Shown: piece after piece, positions 1 to 11,207 of the stretch
Numbering within the stretch: position 1 is the stretch's first letter
Layout of the letters: every line of letters begins with the position of its first letter
NCBI RefSeq assembly: GCF_014898815.1
Contig: NW_026515545.1
Coordinates: forward strand, 496,001-560,000
DNA from: Panonychus citri
Lineage: Eukaryota; Arthropoda; Arachnida; Trombidiformes; Tetranychidae
Length of the DNA: 64,000 nucleotides
Direction of reading: 5' to 3'
Program-made: the position numbers and the translations under genes
Notes under the pieces: model-generated
The model's database searches: none
Told to the model about the DNA's origin: nothing
The model's input: the letters and a program-made list of their open reading frames with translations, nothing else

Positions 1-38
1 GAAGATCTCTTGCCTTCCTTGGTTCGTCTTTTAATCCT
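1..38 (-). CDS. Possible partial exon at the window edge
   Basis: On the minus strand a pyrimidine/AT-rich stretch ends in TTAG and is followed by an open stretch rich in Arg and Lys codons that runs off the window edge. It could be the start of a downstream exon of a basic protein. Only 38 bases are visible, so this rests on the acceptor-like site and openness alone and may be chance. Confidence 0.18.
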
Positions 39-841
39 CTAATTGTAACCTTAAACAAAAATAAATTCATACTTATGGACACCAATCATCTTACAATCTA
101 TTAATCGATTGCTGTAAATTGCTGATAAATTACATAAAATGCATACTGAATAATTAAAAAGTCGTAATAACAATTTTCAAAAAAAAAGAATTCGTTTAAA
201 TTGTAGTTTTTTTATTGATCAAATTGCTTAATTGTTGTGATCTTTTTAATTTCACCAATAACTGTAACATAAAAAAAACGATTTGCTTAGTAAAAATAAA
301 ATAATCATTTCTAATTAACAAAATCAAATCATAATTTAGGATTCTTGTTAAGTGGACATAAATTAATTCCCAAATAATTAGATGATTAATAATTGTGTAA
401 AGAGAAACGATGAACAATTGATAAGCTCCTGGAAGACTATCGGATTCTCTGTACGAACAAATAATTTAAACTAATTAAAACTTTTGAGATCAGAAAACAT
501 CGGATTACATTAATCATTCGTTTGTTGTGCAATCAACTAATTTGTTGCTTTTCCTGGAATCTGGAATTGTGTTGATTTAAATTGTAAGCTTGTGATGAAC
601 AAACAGTCTAAACTGTTCATTGATTAAAAAAGAAATTGAATAGAAGATATTTGCTTGATAATTGTGTCACTAATTTAGTTGCGATTCAATAGTATTTAGT
701 TGATTTGAGCAAAGTGATTGTTGAAGTTTCACTTCCATATCTTGTTTTCATTGGTACTTTAAAGATGAAGGTCAAGAAAAAGTGACCATTGTAAACGATG
801 GTGACCATGATGAAGAGATATCAGAGCAACAATTAAGCCTT

Positions 842-1240
842 TTAACTGGTTGGTTTAGATGGTTTATCTGTTGCAATTGAATTACTTTTGGTCAGTTGTG
901 ATTGACCAGATGAACTATTGAGCACTTCATCGGAGATTCCTGCTTGTTGGATCACTTCGTTTAAATTTTGTTCAAGATCATTGATTCGAAGGCCCATCTC
1001 GTCAATTCGGTTCAATATTTGTTCGGACATCACTTGGAATTTATCCTGTACTTGTAACAATAATGTTTGAACCTTCGAGAAAGAAAAACAAATCACAACT
1101 GATAATTAGTTTCATCTAGAAAATAGAAAGGGTAATTTACTTACGAAATTAGCAACATCACCGACATCTTTGATGTCTGGTTGAGCACCAACAACATTAT
1201 GTTCACCTTTAGGCGGATTTTGAGCTGATCCAGAATCCAT
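842..1240 (-). CDS. HSBP1: Heat shock factor-binding protein 1 (HSBP1)
   Basis: Two exons on the minus strand: 1240-1145 (32 codons, beginning MDSGSAQNPP) and 1072-842. They are joined in phase 0 across a short intron with a GTAAGT donor and a TCGAAG acceptor, giving about 108 residues. Exon 2 carries the family core VQTLLLQVQDKFQ, then LNRIDEMGLRINDLEQNL, a heptad-patterned coiled coil that matches the conserved HSBP1 segment closely. HSBP1 is a small nuclear coiled-coil protein that binds the trimeric HSF1 oligomerisation region and dampens the heat-shock response. The N- and C-terminal tails are longer than the roughly 76-residue human protein and look disordered. Start chosen because it is the first ATG of an open exon ending exactly at the donor. 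Confidence 0.93.
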
Positions 1241-1910
1241 AATGAATAAAGAATCAAAAGAAAACAAATCAACAATCAAAGAGAATAGTAAACAAAAGCT
1301 CTAAATGGAATTGTAAACAATCCAATGAAAATTAGGATCGATAAAAAAAAGACTTTATCCAAATCTTAAATTGTCACAACTTATCGAATCAACAATTAGG
1401 AAAATACAATCCTGTGTAAATAAGAGTTAATTAATTAGAAAAATTAATTAATCAAACAGAAATAAAATCTTCTTTAAATCTGAATGAAGACAAAAAAAGA
1501 AAATAATGTTAACATTGATTCTCACCAGATGGCATCAAACGATTTCCAATTTCAATTGAATTGATTAGTTGATTATTTGATTAATCGCGTTAATTAAAAT
1601 AAGAAACATCGAGTTTTTTTTTTCGAAAAAATGACTTTTTTTTAATGCAACTGACTGAAGTTTTTGATTACATTTTTGAACTTTAACAAATGTAATTAAG
1701 GCAGGAAACAGAGAGACAGAGAGGACAGAAAATGCTAAAGAAAAGTAATTAACAAAAGCCTAACCATTAATTGTAAAAATTGATCTGTAGGAAATTAACA
1801 TACAACGACGGAAGAAACAAAAAAAAGGTAACCATGATTAGAAAAACTGTTTTTACACCGAGGAAATCGATCAAAGGAGATAAACCAGATTAACCATGAT
1901 AGTATCGAGT

Positions 1911-2175
1911 CTATTTCTTGTAGTAAGCGTAAGCGGCTGGGGCATAACCATATCCACCATAGACTGGAGCGGCGTATCCGTAGCTACCATAGCCGACGTA
2001 GGCTGGGGCAGCATAGTATTGGGAGTAGGCCATCTCAGCGGCGGCGACGATTAAGGCAACAATGAGGAGAAGAGCCTAAAGAATAGGAAAGTGAAACCAA
2101 AAAGATATTAAATTAACTTTGATTCTCAAACAATTTTGATAATCGACTAATGAAAATACTTACAAGTGAATTCAT
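1911..2175 (-). CDS. Small secreted Tyr/Gly/Ala-rich peptide
   Basis: Two exons: 2175-2164 codes only MNSL, followed by a GTAAGT donor. Exon 2 runs 2075-1911 after a TTCTTTAG acceptor and ends in TAG. The product is about 58 residues. A hydrophobic signal peptide (MNSLALLLIVALIVAAAE) is followed by a mature part made almost entirely of Tyr, Gly, Ala and Pro, with motifs such as GYGSYGYAAP and VYGGYGYAP, ending YYKK. This composition is typical of arthropod cuticle or secreted Gly-Tyr-rich peptides; antimicrobial or adhesive roles are also possible. The 12-nt first coding exon makes the gene easy to miss by ORF scanning. GC content in exon 2 is well above its surroundings, as expected for a highly expressed short gene. 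No specific family is assigned. Confidence 0.82.
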
Positions 2176-2294
2176 TTTGGTTGATTTGTTGGGGGTTGAA
2201 GTTTGATTGCAAAAGCAAAAGAAGATTTTGAAGTTTTGGAGTTGGTTTGTTTAGCTTGAGAACGAAACTGATGATTCTAACCAACTTATCGATG

Positions 2295-2304
2295 CCTTTA
2301 TATA
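2295..2304 (-). promoter_or_regulatory. TATA box of the Tyr/Gly-rich peptide gene
   Basis: Read on the minus strand this is TATATAAAGG, about 120 bases upstream of the peptide's ATG, so initiation is expected near 2265-2275. It is the strongest TATA match upstream of this gene and fits a tissue-specific, highly expressed secreted product. Confidence 0.7.
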
Positions 2305-2405
2305 CGAAAATGAGTCGAGGTCAATTATCATCGTAAATTGACTTACAACTTATCATCATTAGCCAACACCCTCTTAACAATTTAACTCTTTCATCTTCTT
2401 ATCGC

Positions 2406-2448
2406 CAACAACAACATCATCATCATCATCATCTTGTTGTTGTTGTTG
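2406..2448. repeat. CAA/CAT/TTG trinucleotide hairpin
   Basis: A run of CAA units, then six CAT/ATC units, then five TTG units. The CAA and TTG tracts are complementary, so the strand can fold into a stem with an ATC-repeat loop. Probably a compound microsatellite. Confidence 0.7.
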
Positions 2449-2452
2449 ATTT

Positions 2453-4700
2453 TTTTTTTACCCACAGAACAGGATTGGCCACATATCATAATTATCATCA
2501 TCGCCATTATTATTAATCGTGATACCATTTTGAGCTTCATTCATTTATTTCCAATTGTTTACGCCTTTCGAACGTCATTTCAACTTCTAACATATTAAAA
2601 CCCTTTCACATCACGAAGAGAAGCAAAAAAACCTAAAGTTAGCCCTTGATCATCATATCATCATCTTCCTCTTCATCCTCCCTGATCATCATCCCAATTC
2701 CTGTGGTTACCTTTGATTCCTAACGAAACCAAAGCCTCAAGGCGATTTATTTTTTTCTGTTATTGTTGTTGTTGTTTTTTTTTCTTCATCTTCTCAGATT
2801 CCAGAAACATCTAATCATAATTATATACATTTAACACTAAATTTGATATTTACAATCAACAATCAAGATAATTGAACAATGCCAACCACAAGAAATTAAC
2901 AACAATCAATAAACATTTCTTTTTTTTTAATACTCAAACTTGTACTACGATTGATATTCAATCGCCTCTCATTGTATCTAATTTTTTTTTACTATTTTTG
3001 TCTTAAATCAAATTTCCCTTTTCGTAGATGACCTTAATTGTAAAAAGAAAATGATTTAGATTTTTGATTTTGATTTTGATTGAAAGTATTAATATAAGCT
3101 CCATAGAAAATTTAATTACTTTCTGGAAAGTTTATCGAAACGTTCAAACGATTTTCATCTATTCCTAGGTAACGATTGATGATAGAGAGAAAAAATCGAA
3201 TTAATTTTTTTTTCTCTCCAAACATATTAACCTTGATTATAACTAAACCTATTCAAGGTAGTTAATTTAAGTTAGTTAATCATCACATGGTTGGTCCCTA
3301 ACAATCAACCTTGAGAAAACTTTTCAAATCAAATTAAAACTTACGCCTTACAATTTGGTAATATTATTAATGAACATTAATCATCTCCATAGATATTTAC
3401 ATAAGATTCTCAATGTTAATTGTTATCGAAATCACTCTAGAGGTTGGTCACAATTAGAATAATAATAATGTCATTTAATTGTCTTTTAATTGTTCAATCA
3501 GTTAAGATCTTGACCTCTTCATCTTGGATAATTATAAATCCAATTTAATCAGTAATTAATCTGATACAGTGTTCACACTTTCAACAATCGTCACAATTTA
3601 GTTATGATCAATTGTGTTTAATCATTTTGTTTCACTGTTTAAATTATTATTGATTGATTGTCGTGGTAATTAACTTGGGAGAGTTAATTAAATATTGATT
3701 TCCAGGTAAATTTAGCCTTGTCTTTTTTTTCAACCAACTCTTTAATTGTTGCTGCCACAATTTAATAACAATCGACTAATTATCTAATCATTTAGATCTT
3801 CATTTTTTACAATTACAAAATTTAATAGAAAACTCGATTTGCTTAATCATTAAAATTAAAGTTAACAATCAAAACTCATAACTAGTTAACCATTAAAATA
3901 TCAATGGTCAATCTAATGATTATCATCAGTGATAATTTATGACCAAAAATCAATTAAATCAATCAATCAAATGAAATTAAATCATTGAAAAGTTAATTAA
4001 CCAAGAAAGTTAATTGTGGCTAAAATGGTTAAGAAAATCTAATCAATGATTAAACATCAATAAATTTTGATTTTCTTACAACAATCAAGGTTAAATAAAT
4101 ATGAATAATAATGAAAAAAAAACAATTGGAGGATCAAAAAGATCAATCAAATTGTTAAGAATTAAAAAAATCTAATCGAATGTGGGATTTAATTGTTATG
4201 GAAAATTTCCCATTGACTTTTTTAACAATGAGATTTAAATCCATTCATATTAAAAATCATATGATGATCACAATTAAACTCTACCCCCTTTTTGCAACAA
4301 TTAACTTTCAATTGTAATAACCATATTTAGATTATCATCATAATTACATAAGAATTGATTGTTTACTTTTTACTTTCTACTCAACTAGGAACTTTTAATT
4401 TCTTAAGTTCCACTTTCATTGGGCGTGATTAAGACGATCGCTTAAATAATAGTCATTACAATTATGTTAATTGTTGTTTAACGATGATCATCTTAGATGA
4501 GATTTTAATTCACTAGAAAACTTTTTAATAACATTCGTGCCTATGGGTAAATACAACAATCGTTTTCCAAGGATTCGATTTGATTAAAGTGCTAATGTTT
4601 TTTTACTTCTTCTATTATGTTAATCAATGAAAGTTTTGATAATAATTGCAACAATCATAATAATAATGAATTAAATTAACACAATTATACATATATCGAT
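2453..4700. other. Intergenic, no gene seen
   Basis: About 2.2 kb of AT-rich sequence full of short TTAATTAA-like and TTGATTG-like words and homopolymer runs. No coding stretch, RNA gene or structured repeat could be recognised. Confidence 0.5.
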
Positions 4701-4701
4701 T

Positions 4702-4940
4702 GTTCCTGGACGGAAAGTCAGATCAAAAAGCTGATTAGCTCAGTTTGTTTGAAAAATTCTGCACTTTTAAATGGCCAAAAAGTTTCCCCACCGAAATGTA
4801 CCACTTTTCCGACTTTGGGAGGCCACTACTCATCAACGGCTCCACGGGAAAGTTTCAAACAAAAACGAAACAAAACTTTCACATTTTCTCTGTAAAATTG
4901 CGAAGAAAAAAAACCAACCCAATGGCCTACAAGCAATAAA
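4702..4940 (+). repeat. Dispersed repeat family 1, copy 1
   Basis: This block, containing CACTTTTCCGACTTTGGGAGG and a following AAAGTTTCAAAC segment, recurs in partial, diverged form at 35486-35611 (its 5' half) and 46541-46660 (its 3' half), all in the same orientation. The short ORFs inside it are not conserved between copies. It is best read as a decayed interspersed element of unknown class. Confidence 0.7.
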
Positions 4941-5097
4941 GAGTCAAAAGTAGGGATATTTTGTTGTACGCACTGTATTTTTCATAATTCTAACTATTAA
5001 TTTAACTTTGAGAAATAAGATATCAAAATTTGATTGCAACCTTCTTTCCGAATAGGTTAGTTGTAATTTCTTTGGTTTAATTGGTTGGTTATTGAGA

Positions 5098-5172
5098 ATG
5101 GACGATGAATTTGCTATGATTCGAGCTCGAAGACTTGAGCAACTTCAACTGCAACATTCTGAAAGTTCAAAG
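5098..5172 (+). pseudogene. Orphan first exon of a PDCD5-like gene
   Basis: A 25-codon exon, MDDEFAMIRARRLEQLQLQH then SESSK, runs into a GTTTGA donor. It aligns with the start of PDCD5 (programmed cell death 5), whose N terminus is an acidic dipeptide followed by a helix of the type LRRQRLAELQ. No exon coding the conserved PDCD5 core, the DNA-binding helical bundle, was seen downstream. Instead a Piwi pseudogene on the opposite strand begins about 40 bases later. Likely a truncated duplicate, although a functional gene interrupted by a long intron cannot be excluded because only strong protein similarity was searched for by eye. Confidence 0.55.
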
Positions 5173-5213
5173 GTTTGATTTTGTTTTTTTTTCTTTCTCT
5201 CTTTTCATTTGGT

Positions 5214-6868
5214 TCATTTTTCTAATTTGAAAGTTAATTTGAAAGCGTAATGACAAGGAGCTGGTACATAAATAGCTCCCTTGATAAAAAGAGAAGTAAA
5301 TGCGAAATAATAATAAAGATGACACAGTTTATATGCCAAAGATTGATGATGAATGGGTTTCCAGCCTGTATCGTCAGCGATCATGTTGAACATTGTTGGA
5401 TTAACTGTGCCAAATCTAACGGATTGACTGACCAAATAGAAATCGTATCTCTCCTTTAGAAATAGAATCGAGCATTGACGCGCTTGTTAAATTTAAATAT
5501 ATACATTGGTTTTCCTATTGTCATGACCAAACATCTACAAAATTTGATCAAGATCTTATCAAAGGTACAACTTTTATGGCCGAAAAAGTTTCGCGTTACT
5601 TAATTGTCACCCAGTACAAAAATATCATCAATATTAATCAAGTTTAAAAATCATCCAACTTATATTTTAAATTTGTCATAAAATTGCTTGACATTTCGTC
5701 ATTATTTTGATGATAATCTACTCTTGAATACCAGGTAGTTGTTTCACTATTGGTACTACAAACGAAAGCGCTAACAGAATGACCTCTTCAGGACGTATCT
5801 CGATAAGTATTAAAGCCAAGCATCATTACATTTTTAGGCTTGTATTGGCAAAAAGTAAAAAAATAAGATCACAATTAAATAAACGGTAAATGTATCATCA
5901 AAGATGTTCAATAATAATATCGGAATAACTAAAGCCCAAGCCTTGGCACCCATTTTAACGGACATTTGTACAACCAATTTTGTAGCAACCGCTAATTGAT
6001 TTAAAAGGTTTCAGACTCAGTGATTCCCGTCAATAGACAAAATTCTGGAGGGATAATATTCTTATTCATTCCACCTCGTTGCTGGCGATCGGTTGGTCGA
6101 ACCATAAGTAAAGGTTGATGTTCATCTTTAACTTGCTGCTGATATTGTTCAAGATAATAATCTCGAAGTGAATTGACTCCCCTCTTCGCTCAAAAGTATA
6201 TGTTCTTGGATTTTTATCGAAAATAACATCATCAATTCGATAGGTTTTCGAGTTGTAATTTGTCATAACAATAATACCGGCAAGTTCACGACGACTTTTC
6301 TCCTTTAACTGATTTCTATCCGTTCGATAGATTCTGACCAAAATATCGATAGCAGTTTCTCAGTGGATTATTTTATTCAAAACATTGGCCACCATCAGAA
6401 TACCTTCATCGTGCTCTTTTATTGCGGTTAAAATTCCAGACCAAACTTCAACTTGATATTCGGGTATAAAAATAGAACCACTTTTGTCGAAAAATTTTTA
6501 CCAATAGCAGACATCCTTAACATTGGAACCACCATCGAAAATGTAACAATTATTAAAATGTTCACGGTTCTGGTAAACTATCATGAATAATTTACCACGG
6601 AGTCGGGAGGCTTCAACAATCGGCTCAAAATCGATGTGGTAATCGTAAATTATCACATCTTTTGGTGCTGGTCTTTGGTGTGGAAGTGATTGCTATAAAG
6701 ATGAACTGGTACACCAATTTCATTGGCTTTCGTAACTAACCTATCGGGTATCGTTCGAATTGGAGCTTCGGCTGGAAAATCTCTCGGTGGTCCTGATGTC
6801 GATCGTCGACTGGAAGTTGAACGTTCTGATGATCCACTACTTCTTCTTCCACGCGGTCTGCCTTCCAT
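5214..6868 (-). pseudogene. Piwi-class Argonaute pseudogene
   Basis: Minus-strand pieces recapitulate a Piwi protein in order but in shifting frames. First comes an Arg/Ser-rich N terminus with RGRRSSGSS (6868-6653), then an N-domain piece with YDYHIDFEPIVEASRLRGKL (about 6645-6500). A PAZ-proximal piece follows with NYNSKTYRIDDVIFDKNP, then a linker with PEFCLLTG, then MID/PIWI pieces (VQMSVKMGAKAW, GFNTYRDTS, WYSRV). The C terminus carries SVRFGTVNPTMFN, LAYKLCHLYY and VPAPCHYA (to 5214). There are several frameshifts and in-frame stops, and it is roughly two-thirds of the normal length. The position normally holding the first catalytic Asp of the PIWI domain (GxDVYHD in relatives) reads Asn. 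No introns are evident in the recognisable pieces, so it may derive from a processed or degraded duplicate. Function as a slicer is not credible. Confidence 0.85.
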
Positions 6869-7649
6869 TCAACTAGAATAAGAAAAAAAACCAGAATAAA
6901 AATAAATTCGAAAATCTTAAATATTAATGAAAAAATTTGACAAAGTTTGAAACTCTGCAAATTTTTTCCAAGACGAAATGATCTTACATTAGATTGACCC
7001 ATTTAGTGACCTTAAAACTGATGATTCGTCAAAATTTGATTCAAGGTTGATAAAAATTTCGAGGAAACAAATGAGTTTAATTCCCAAAGGTAAAACTTTC
7101 CAACGAAAAACGACAACCAGGGCCAAATTATGTTTCCGCCATTCTTATGAGATTCACTGGAGCTGAACTATTAGGTATCCACATAAGTAATGTCGTTTTA
7201 GCTTCCATTCACTCTTTGGGTAATTTCTTGAAAACTAACAATTAGTTAATGGTAAAAATTTTAGAATTGAAAGATCAATCACTAAAGCTACGAAATGATA
7301 TAAAATATAGCGAAATCAAACTATTAATATTAATTTCGATAAATTATTATTGATCTAAATACACTTTTTATTTTGATATCAAATTTTCGAAGTGGCCTTT
7401 TAGAACCTTTAAAGGTCAGAAAATTGCGAAAATTAATTTAAATTGCAGAAAAAGTTTTAACTAATCTATGATATTTAGGATAATTTCCTCGAAAAGTTTT
7501 ATCAAATTTAATTCGAAAATTAGGCAATTTTTATCATCTTTTTTTGCATTGATAAATCATATAAAAAAATTTTGGGAAAATCAAAATTTCATAATAAATT
7601 ATCTCCTATGGAGTTTCACTGTTAAATCATTTCAAATATAATTTAATAT

Positions 7650-8357
7650 AACGCAACGACCAAAGATCTACTCGACAGTTTACCTAAAAACAATGTGGGT
7701 GTTGGTTTTTCGGTTGGTGAGATCGCAGAAACGTCCAGATCCTCGATCGCTGGACTTGGTTTCCATTTAAAGTCTAGTCAAAATGAAGGGAATGATCAAA
7801 ATGGTGTTGACAAACTTTTCGAAAGTGATCTGGTATTCAGTTCAAGTTGTATTGATAAATTACCAACGGTTGATAGTAAATCATCATTAACAACAAGAGT
7901 AAATCAAACAAAAGAATCAAATGAAAATGAACCATCAAATCAATTGGAACATGAAAAGTCACAAAAGAATCAATTGTCATCACTAAATGATACTCACCCA
8001 ATCGATGTGCCAAAGACTGAATCTAGTTCCAAAAGTGCCAATCAAATTAGATTAACATCAACAATTAAAGATTCACCTGATTTATGGGTTAAATTTTAGA
8101 AACAGTCACTAGAAAAGTCTCTATGGGAAGAATCAATTATCAAAGAGGAAGATGATACACAATGTGAATCGTTTACTCAGTTGCGAAAAGAGAATCGACA
8201 AAAACCAGCTCATCATTTCAATCAACATCAATCAACATCATTGCCTGGTGCCAGCAATAGTCAATTATCATCACAATTAACCCCAAGCTCTATTAATCCA
8301 TTAACCGATTCCAGAATCACCACCGATCCCGATGAATTCCTATTTGGACGAAACTGA
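7650..8357 (+). pseudogene. Unrecognised coding remnant with two in-frame stops
   Basis: One frame reads through with only two stops (TAG at 8097-8099, TGA near 8356) and a consistent low-complexity Ser/Asn/Gln-rich style: ATTKDLLDSLPKNNVGVG at the start, later ESDLVFSSSCIDKLP and DSPDLWVKF. Downstream of each stop the same style continues in the same frame, which suggests one exon that acquired nonsense changes. No ATG suits a start, so it may be an internal exon. I do not recognise the family. Part of it is duplicated downstream at 8640-8780. Confidence 0.45.
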
Positions 8358-8780
8358 ACAATTCAGTTAAAAAAAACACCCTTACAACCCACACAACAAT
8401 CAACATCACCATCACTCAATCAAAACCAACAATTAACCAACGATTTATCCCAAAAGGTAAATACAATTTCCCTTAATTTTAATCATCATCCTCATCTTTT
8501 TCTTGTCTAAACATTTAATTGTCAACTTCAATCTCTTATTATCCTAAAATTGTTTGAATAATTAAACTCCTCAAACTTGTGAGTCTATTAATTGTCCAGA
8601 AAAAAAATCTATTGGAAGTTAATCAAAACACAATTTCCTTAATTTTAACCATCATCCTCATAATAATAGTCAATTATCACAATTAACACCAAACTAACAG
8701 CAACCCATCTAAACTAAGATATGGTTCAATTTCAGAATCATCACCGATCCCAACGAATTCTCATTTACACCAATTGTCCA
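8250..8780 (+). repeat. Degenerate tandem duplication
   Basis: Sequence around 8250-8490 (AATAGTCAATTATCA, AGAATCACCACCGATCCC, CAATTTCCCTTAATTTTAAT) recurs in scrambled, diverged form around 8625-8780 (CAATTTCCTTAATTTTAACC, AATAGTCAATTATCACAATT, AGAATCATCACCGATCCC). It overlaps the 3' part of the unrecognised coding remnant. Confidence 0.55.
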
Positions 8781-10978
8781 AGTTAATTAACTTTTCATTA
8801 CTTTTAGTCGATTTCGTATTTACCTTTGTAACTAAACTTCAGTCTTGAGAAGTTGAGCTGTTCGACTCATTAATTTTAGGCCAAAAAGACGATCGGTGTC
8901 TACTTAAGGTTATCGAATGAATAAAACTCTGAACTCGAAAGTATCTGCTTTGAAAAAAATTCAAATTCATTTTTAATTAAATTTATTATCTCATTTTCTA
9001 TAAGAATTTTAACTCGGAGTCTAAGCTACTTCTATTTCGTTCATCAATTTAGGCGAGTAAATTAATTACCATGTACTTTAGAAATACAAAGTTTTCACCG
9101 AAAAGAAAATCTATTTCAATTGATTGTTTGATCGTCCCAAGTCTGTTGGCTCGATTCTTATTCCAGAGTTGCCATCTATTGGATTAAATTAATTCAATTT
9201 CTTAAAAAAAAGTTTAATCATGTGAATTCAAATTGACCGGTTCATGAGCTTTTACTCAGGATCGCTATTTTAGTAGTTGGATTAGTTCAGACCTGAGAAA
9301 TTTTTGGAAATCGTGTCCAAGTTTTTATTCATTAGTCTGTTGCATTAATATCGAGTTACCAATAATAACGACCAGCTATATCTCTTCAGCCTTAAGCTCT
9401 CATTTGTGTAATAAATACAGTCCTTGTCAAAATTTTCTAACTCATATCAACCAGAACTCGAGTTACAATCAACTGATTGTTGTGTTTAAACTTTTCACGA
9501 GAACTGAATCCTTATGATTGGAAACATTTCTTTCACAAAATCTGATCATTATCATTGCGAAGCTCATTCAAACTCACGATCCAAAAATCTGTCAATCAAA
9601 AACCAGAAATCACATAATAAACATCAATAAATAAACACAATTATTTGGGTTATTTACTCTCATTCACTGAAATTGTCACAATTACTTTTTTTCTGAGCAA
9701 TTAAATTGCTTTTTGATTTGATTCTCTTGCTTTTCCCTTTTTTTAATAGTCCAATAATCCGTCATTATCAAAGAAATACATCAAATTAATCCTTGTATCT
9801 TGTGAACAATTACAACTCGTGATGAATGTTTTAATTGTTTACAATTAATCACAATCACTTGTTACGAATGCTGTGGCAATCGTTTCTCTGATTACAATAA
9901 ATCAAGTTGATTATTTTAATTTTTCTCTTGGTATTGAGCCAATTGATTGTCATCATGAAACAATAATCTAGTTTATCAAGTAAACATGTAACATTTAAGA
10001 GACTAGATTGTATTAATAATAAGTTTCACTGATTGAGAATCAATAAACCAAAACTTGATTGAACTGATTAGAGAAATGAAATGACCATTACTGACCATTA
10101 TTCAGAGAAATGATTCAAGTGCAGTTAATTGTTGCAATTTCACTTCTAATTAGCTTCTCATCTAATGTTCGGGTCAAGTTAATTGCCAGGCAAGAATCTA
10201 ATTTTTTACTCTTAGTCTCAGATTAGAATCAATTTTTAATCAATGTAGATAATTGTAGTAATCAAGGGTTAGTGTATTTTCAGTTGAATCTATTAATAAT
10301 AAATTGCTTAAGGTTGGATTAGTTGGTTAATCTACACTCTTGTTGTTATTATTATGAGAAAAGTTAATGAATCAGCTAATCAACGTTTGATTTAATCTAA
10401 ATTGAAAACCAGTTCAATTTGTTTCGATAATAATTTGATGTTATTTTTTTTTATTTACTTGAACTAAATCAAAATTGAAACAGAAATTAAGCTTCCGCAA
10501 TCAACGAAAAAAGGTAAAAAAATTATCACCATTTAGGTTCACAATTGATAATTATGATCAACAATCAAATGAGAATCACGAAATTAAATCAAACAATATC
10601 TTAACCTCATGCTGACTATCAACTTGGTAAAAAAAAAGGTAAATTTTTTCCCACCGTAAATGTAATTAGTTGATTGTTAGTGGAAATCATTTGGTTGGAC
10701 CTTTAATCAGTTGAGTCCTTGACAATAATTAGCTGATTGTAATTGCTTATTAAATTCATGGTGATGATAATTATTAGCCTGGAATTGTAAGTACTCAAGG
10801 GATGAAGTCAACTGGATTGATTGGAAATCGGATCAACAGTTATGAACAATGAACATGATTAAGATGATAAACAAGTGAATTGATTTGATTTATGGTTTTT
10901 AATAAGGCAACAAATTTAATCACAATCAAGGAAGAAGATCAAGAAATCACAATGAAAGAAGATGATTGAACTTGATGG

Positions 10979-10981
<3 letters not shown>

Positions 10982-11010
<29 letters not shown>
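10982..11010. repeat. (GA)n microsatellite
   Basis: About 14 GA units in an unbroken run in intergenic sequence. Confidence 0.95.
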
Positions 11011-11017
<7 letters not shown>

Positions 11018-11184
11018 TCCGGTGAGTTTCATTTTCCAATGAATTGTATTCAGATTCAACTTTTGTTATTCGCTTGATTGTTACAATCAACATCGCACCG
11101 TCAAAATTTTACACTTTTTGGCCACAAAAAAAGAATCGCCCTGTTTTCTGTTGACGTTTTCATCTCTCTCCATTTTCAGGTTTC

Positions 11185-11207
11185 CCTCTCTCTCTCTCTC
11201 TCTCTCC
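11185..11207. repeat. (CT)n microsatellite
   Basis: About 11 CT units, flanked by pyrimidine-rich sequence. Confidence 0.9.

Noticed and set aside
4745..4953. Two overlapping short ORFs inside the family 1 repeat
   Set aside because: The frames are not conserved in the other two copies of the repeat.
10982..11010. Regular GA/CT tracts considered as a CRISPR-like or structured array
   Set aside because: They are pure dinucleotide repeats without spacers, and the genome is eukaryotic.
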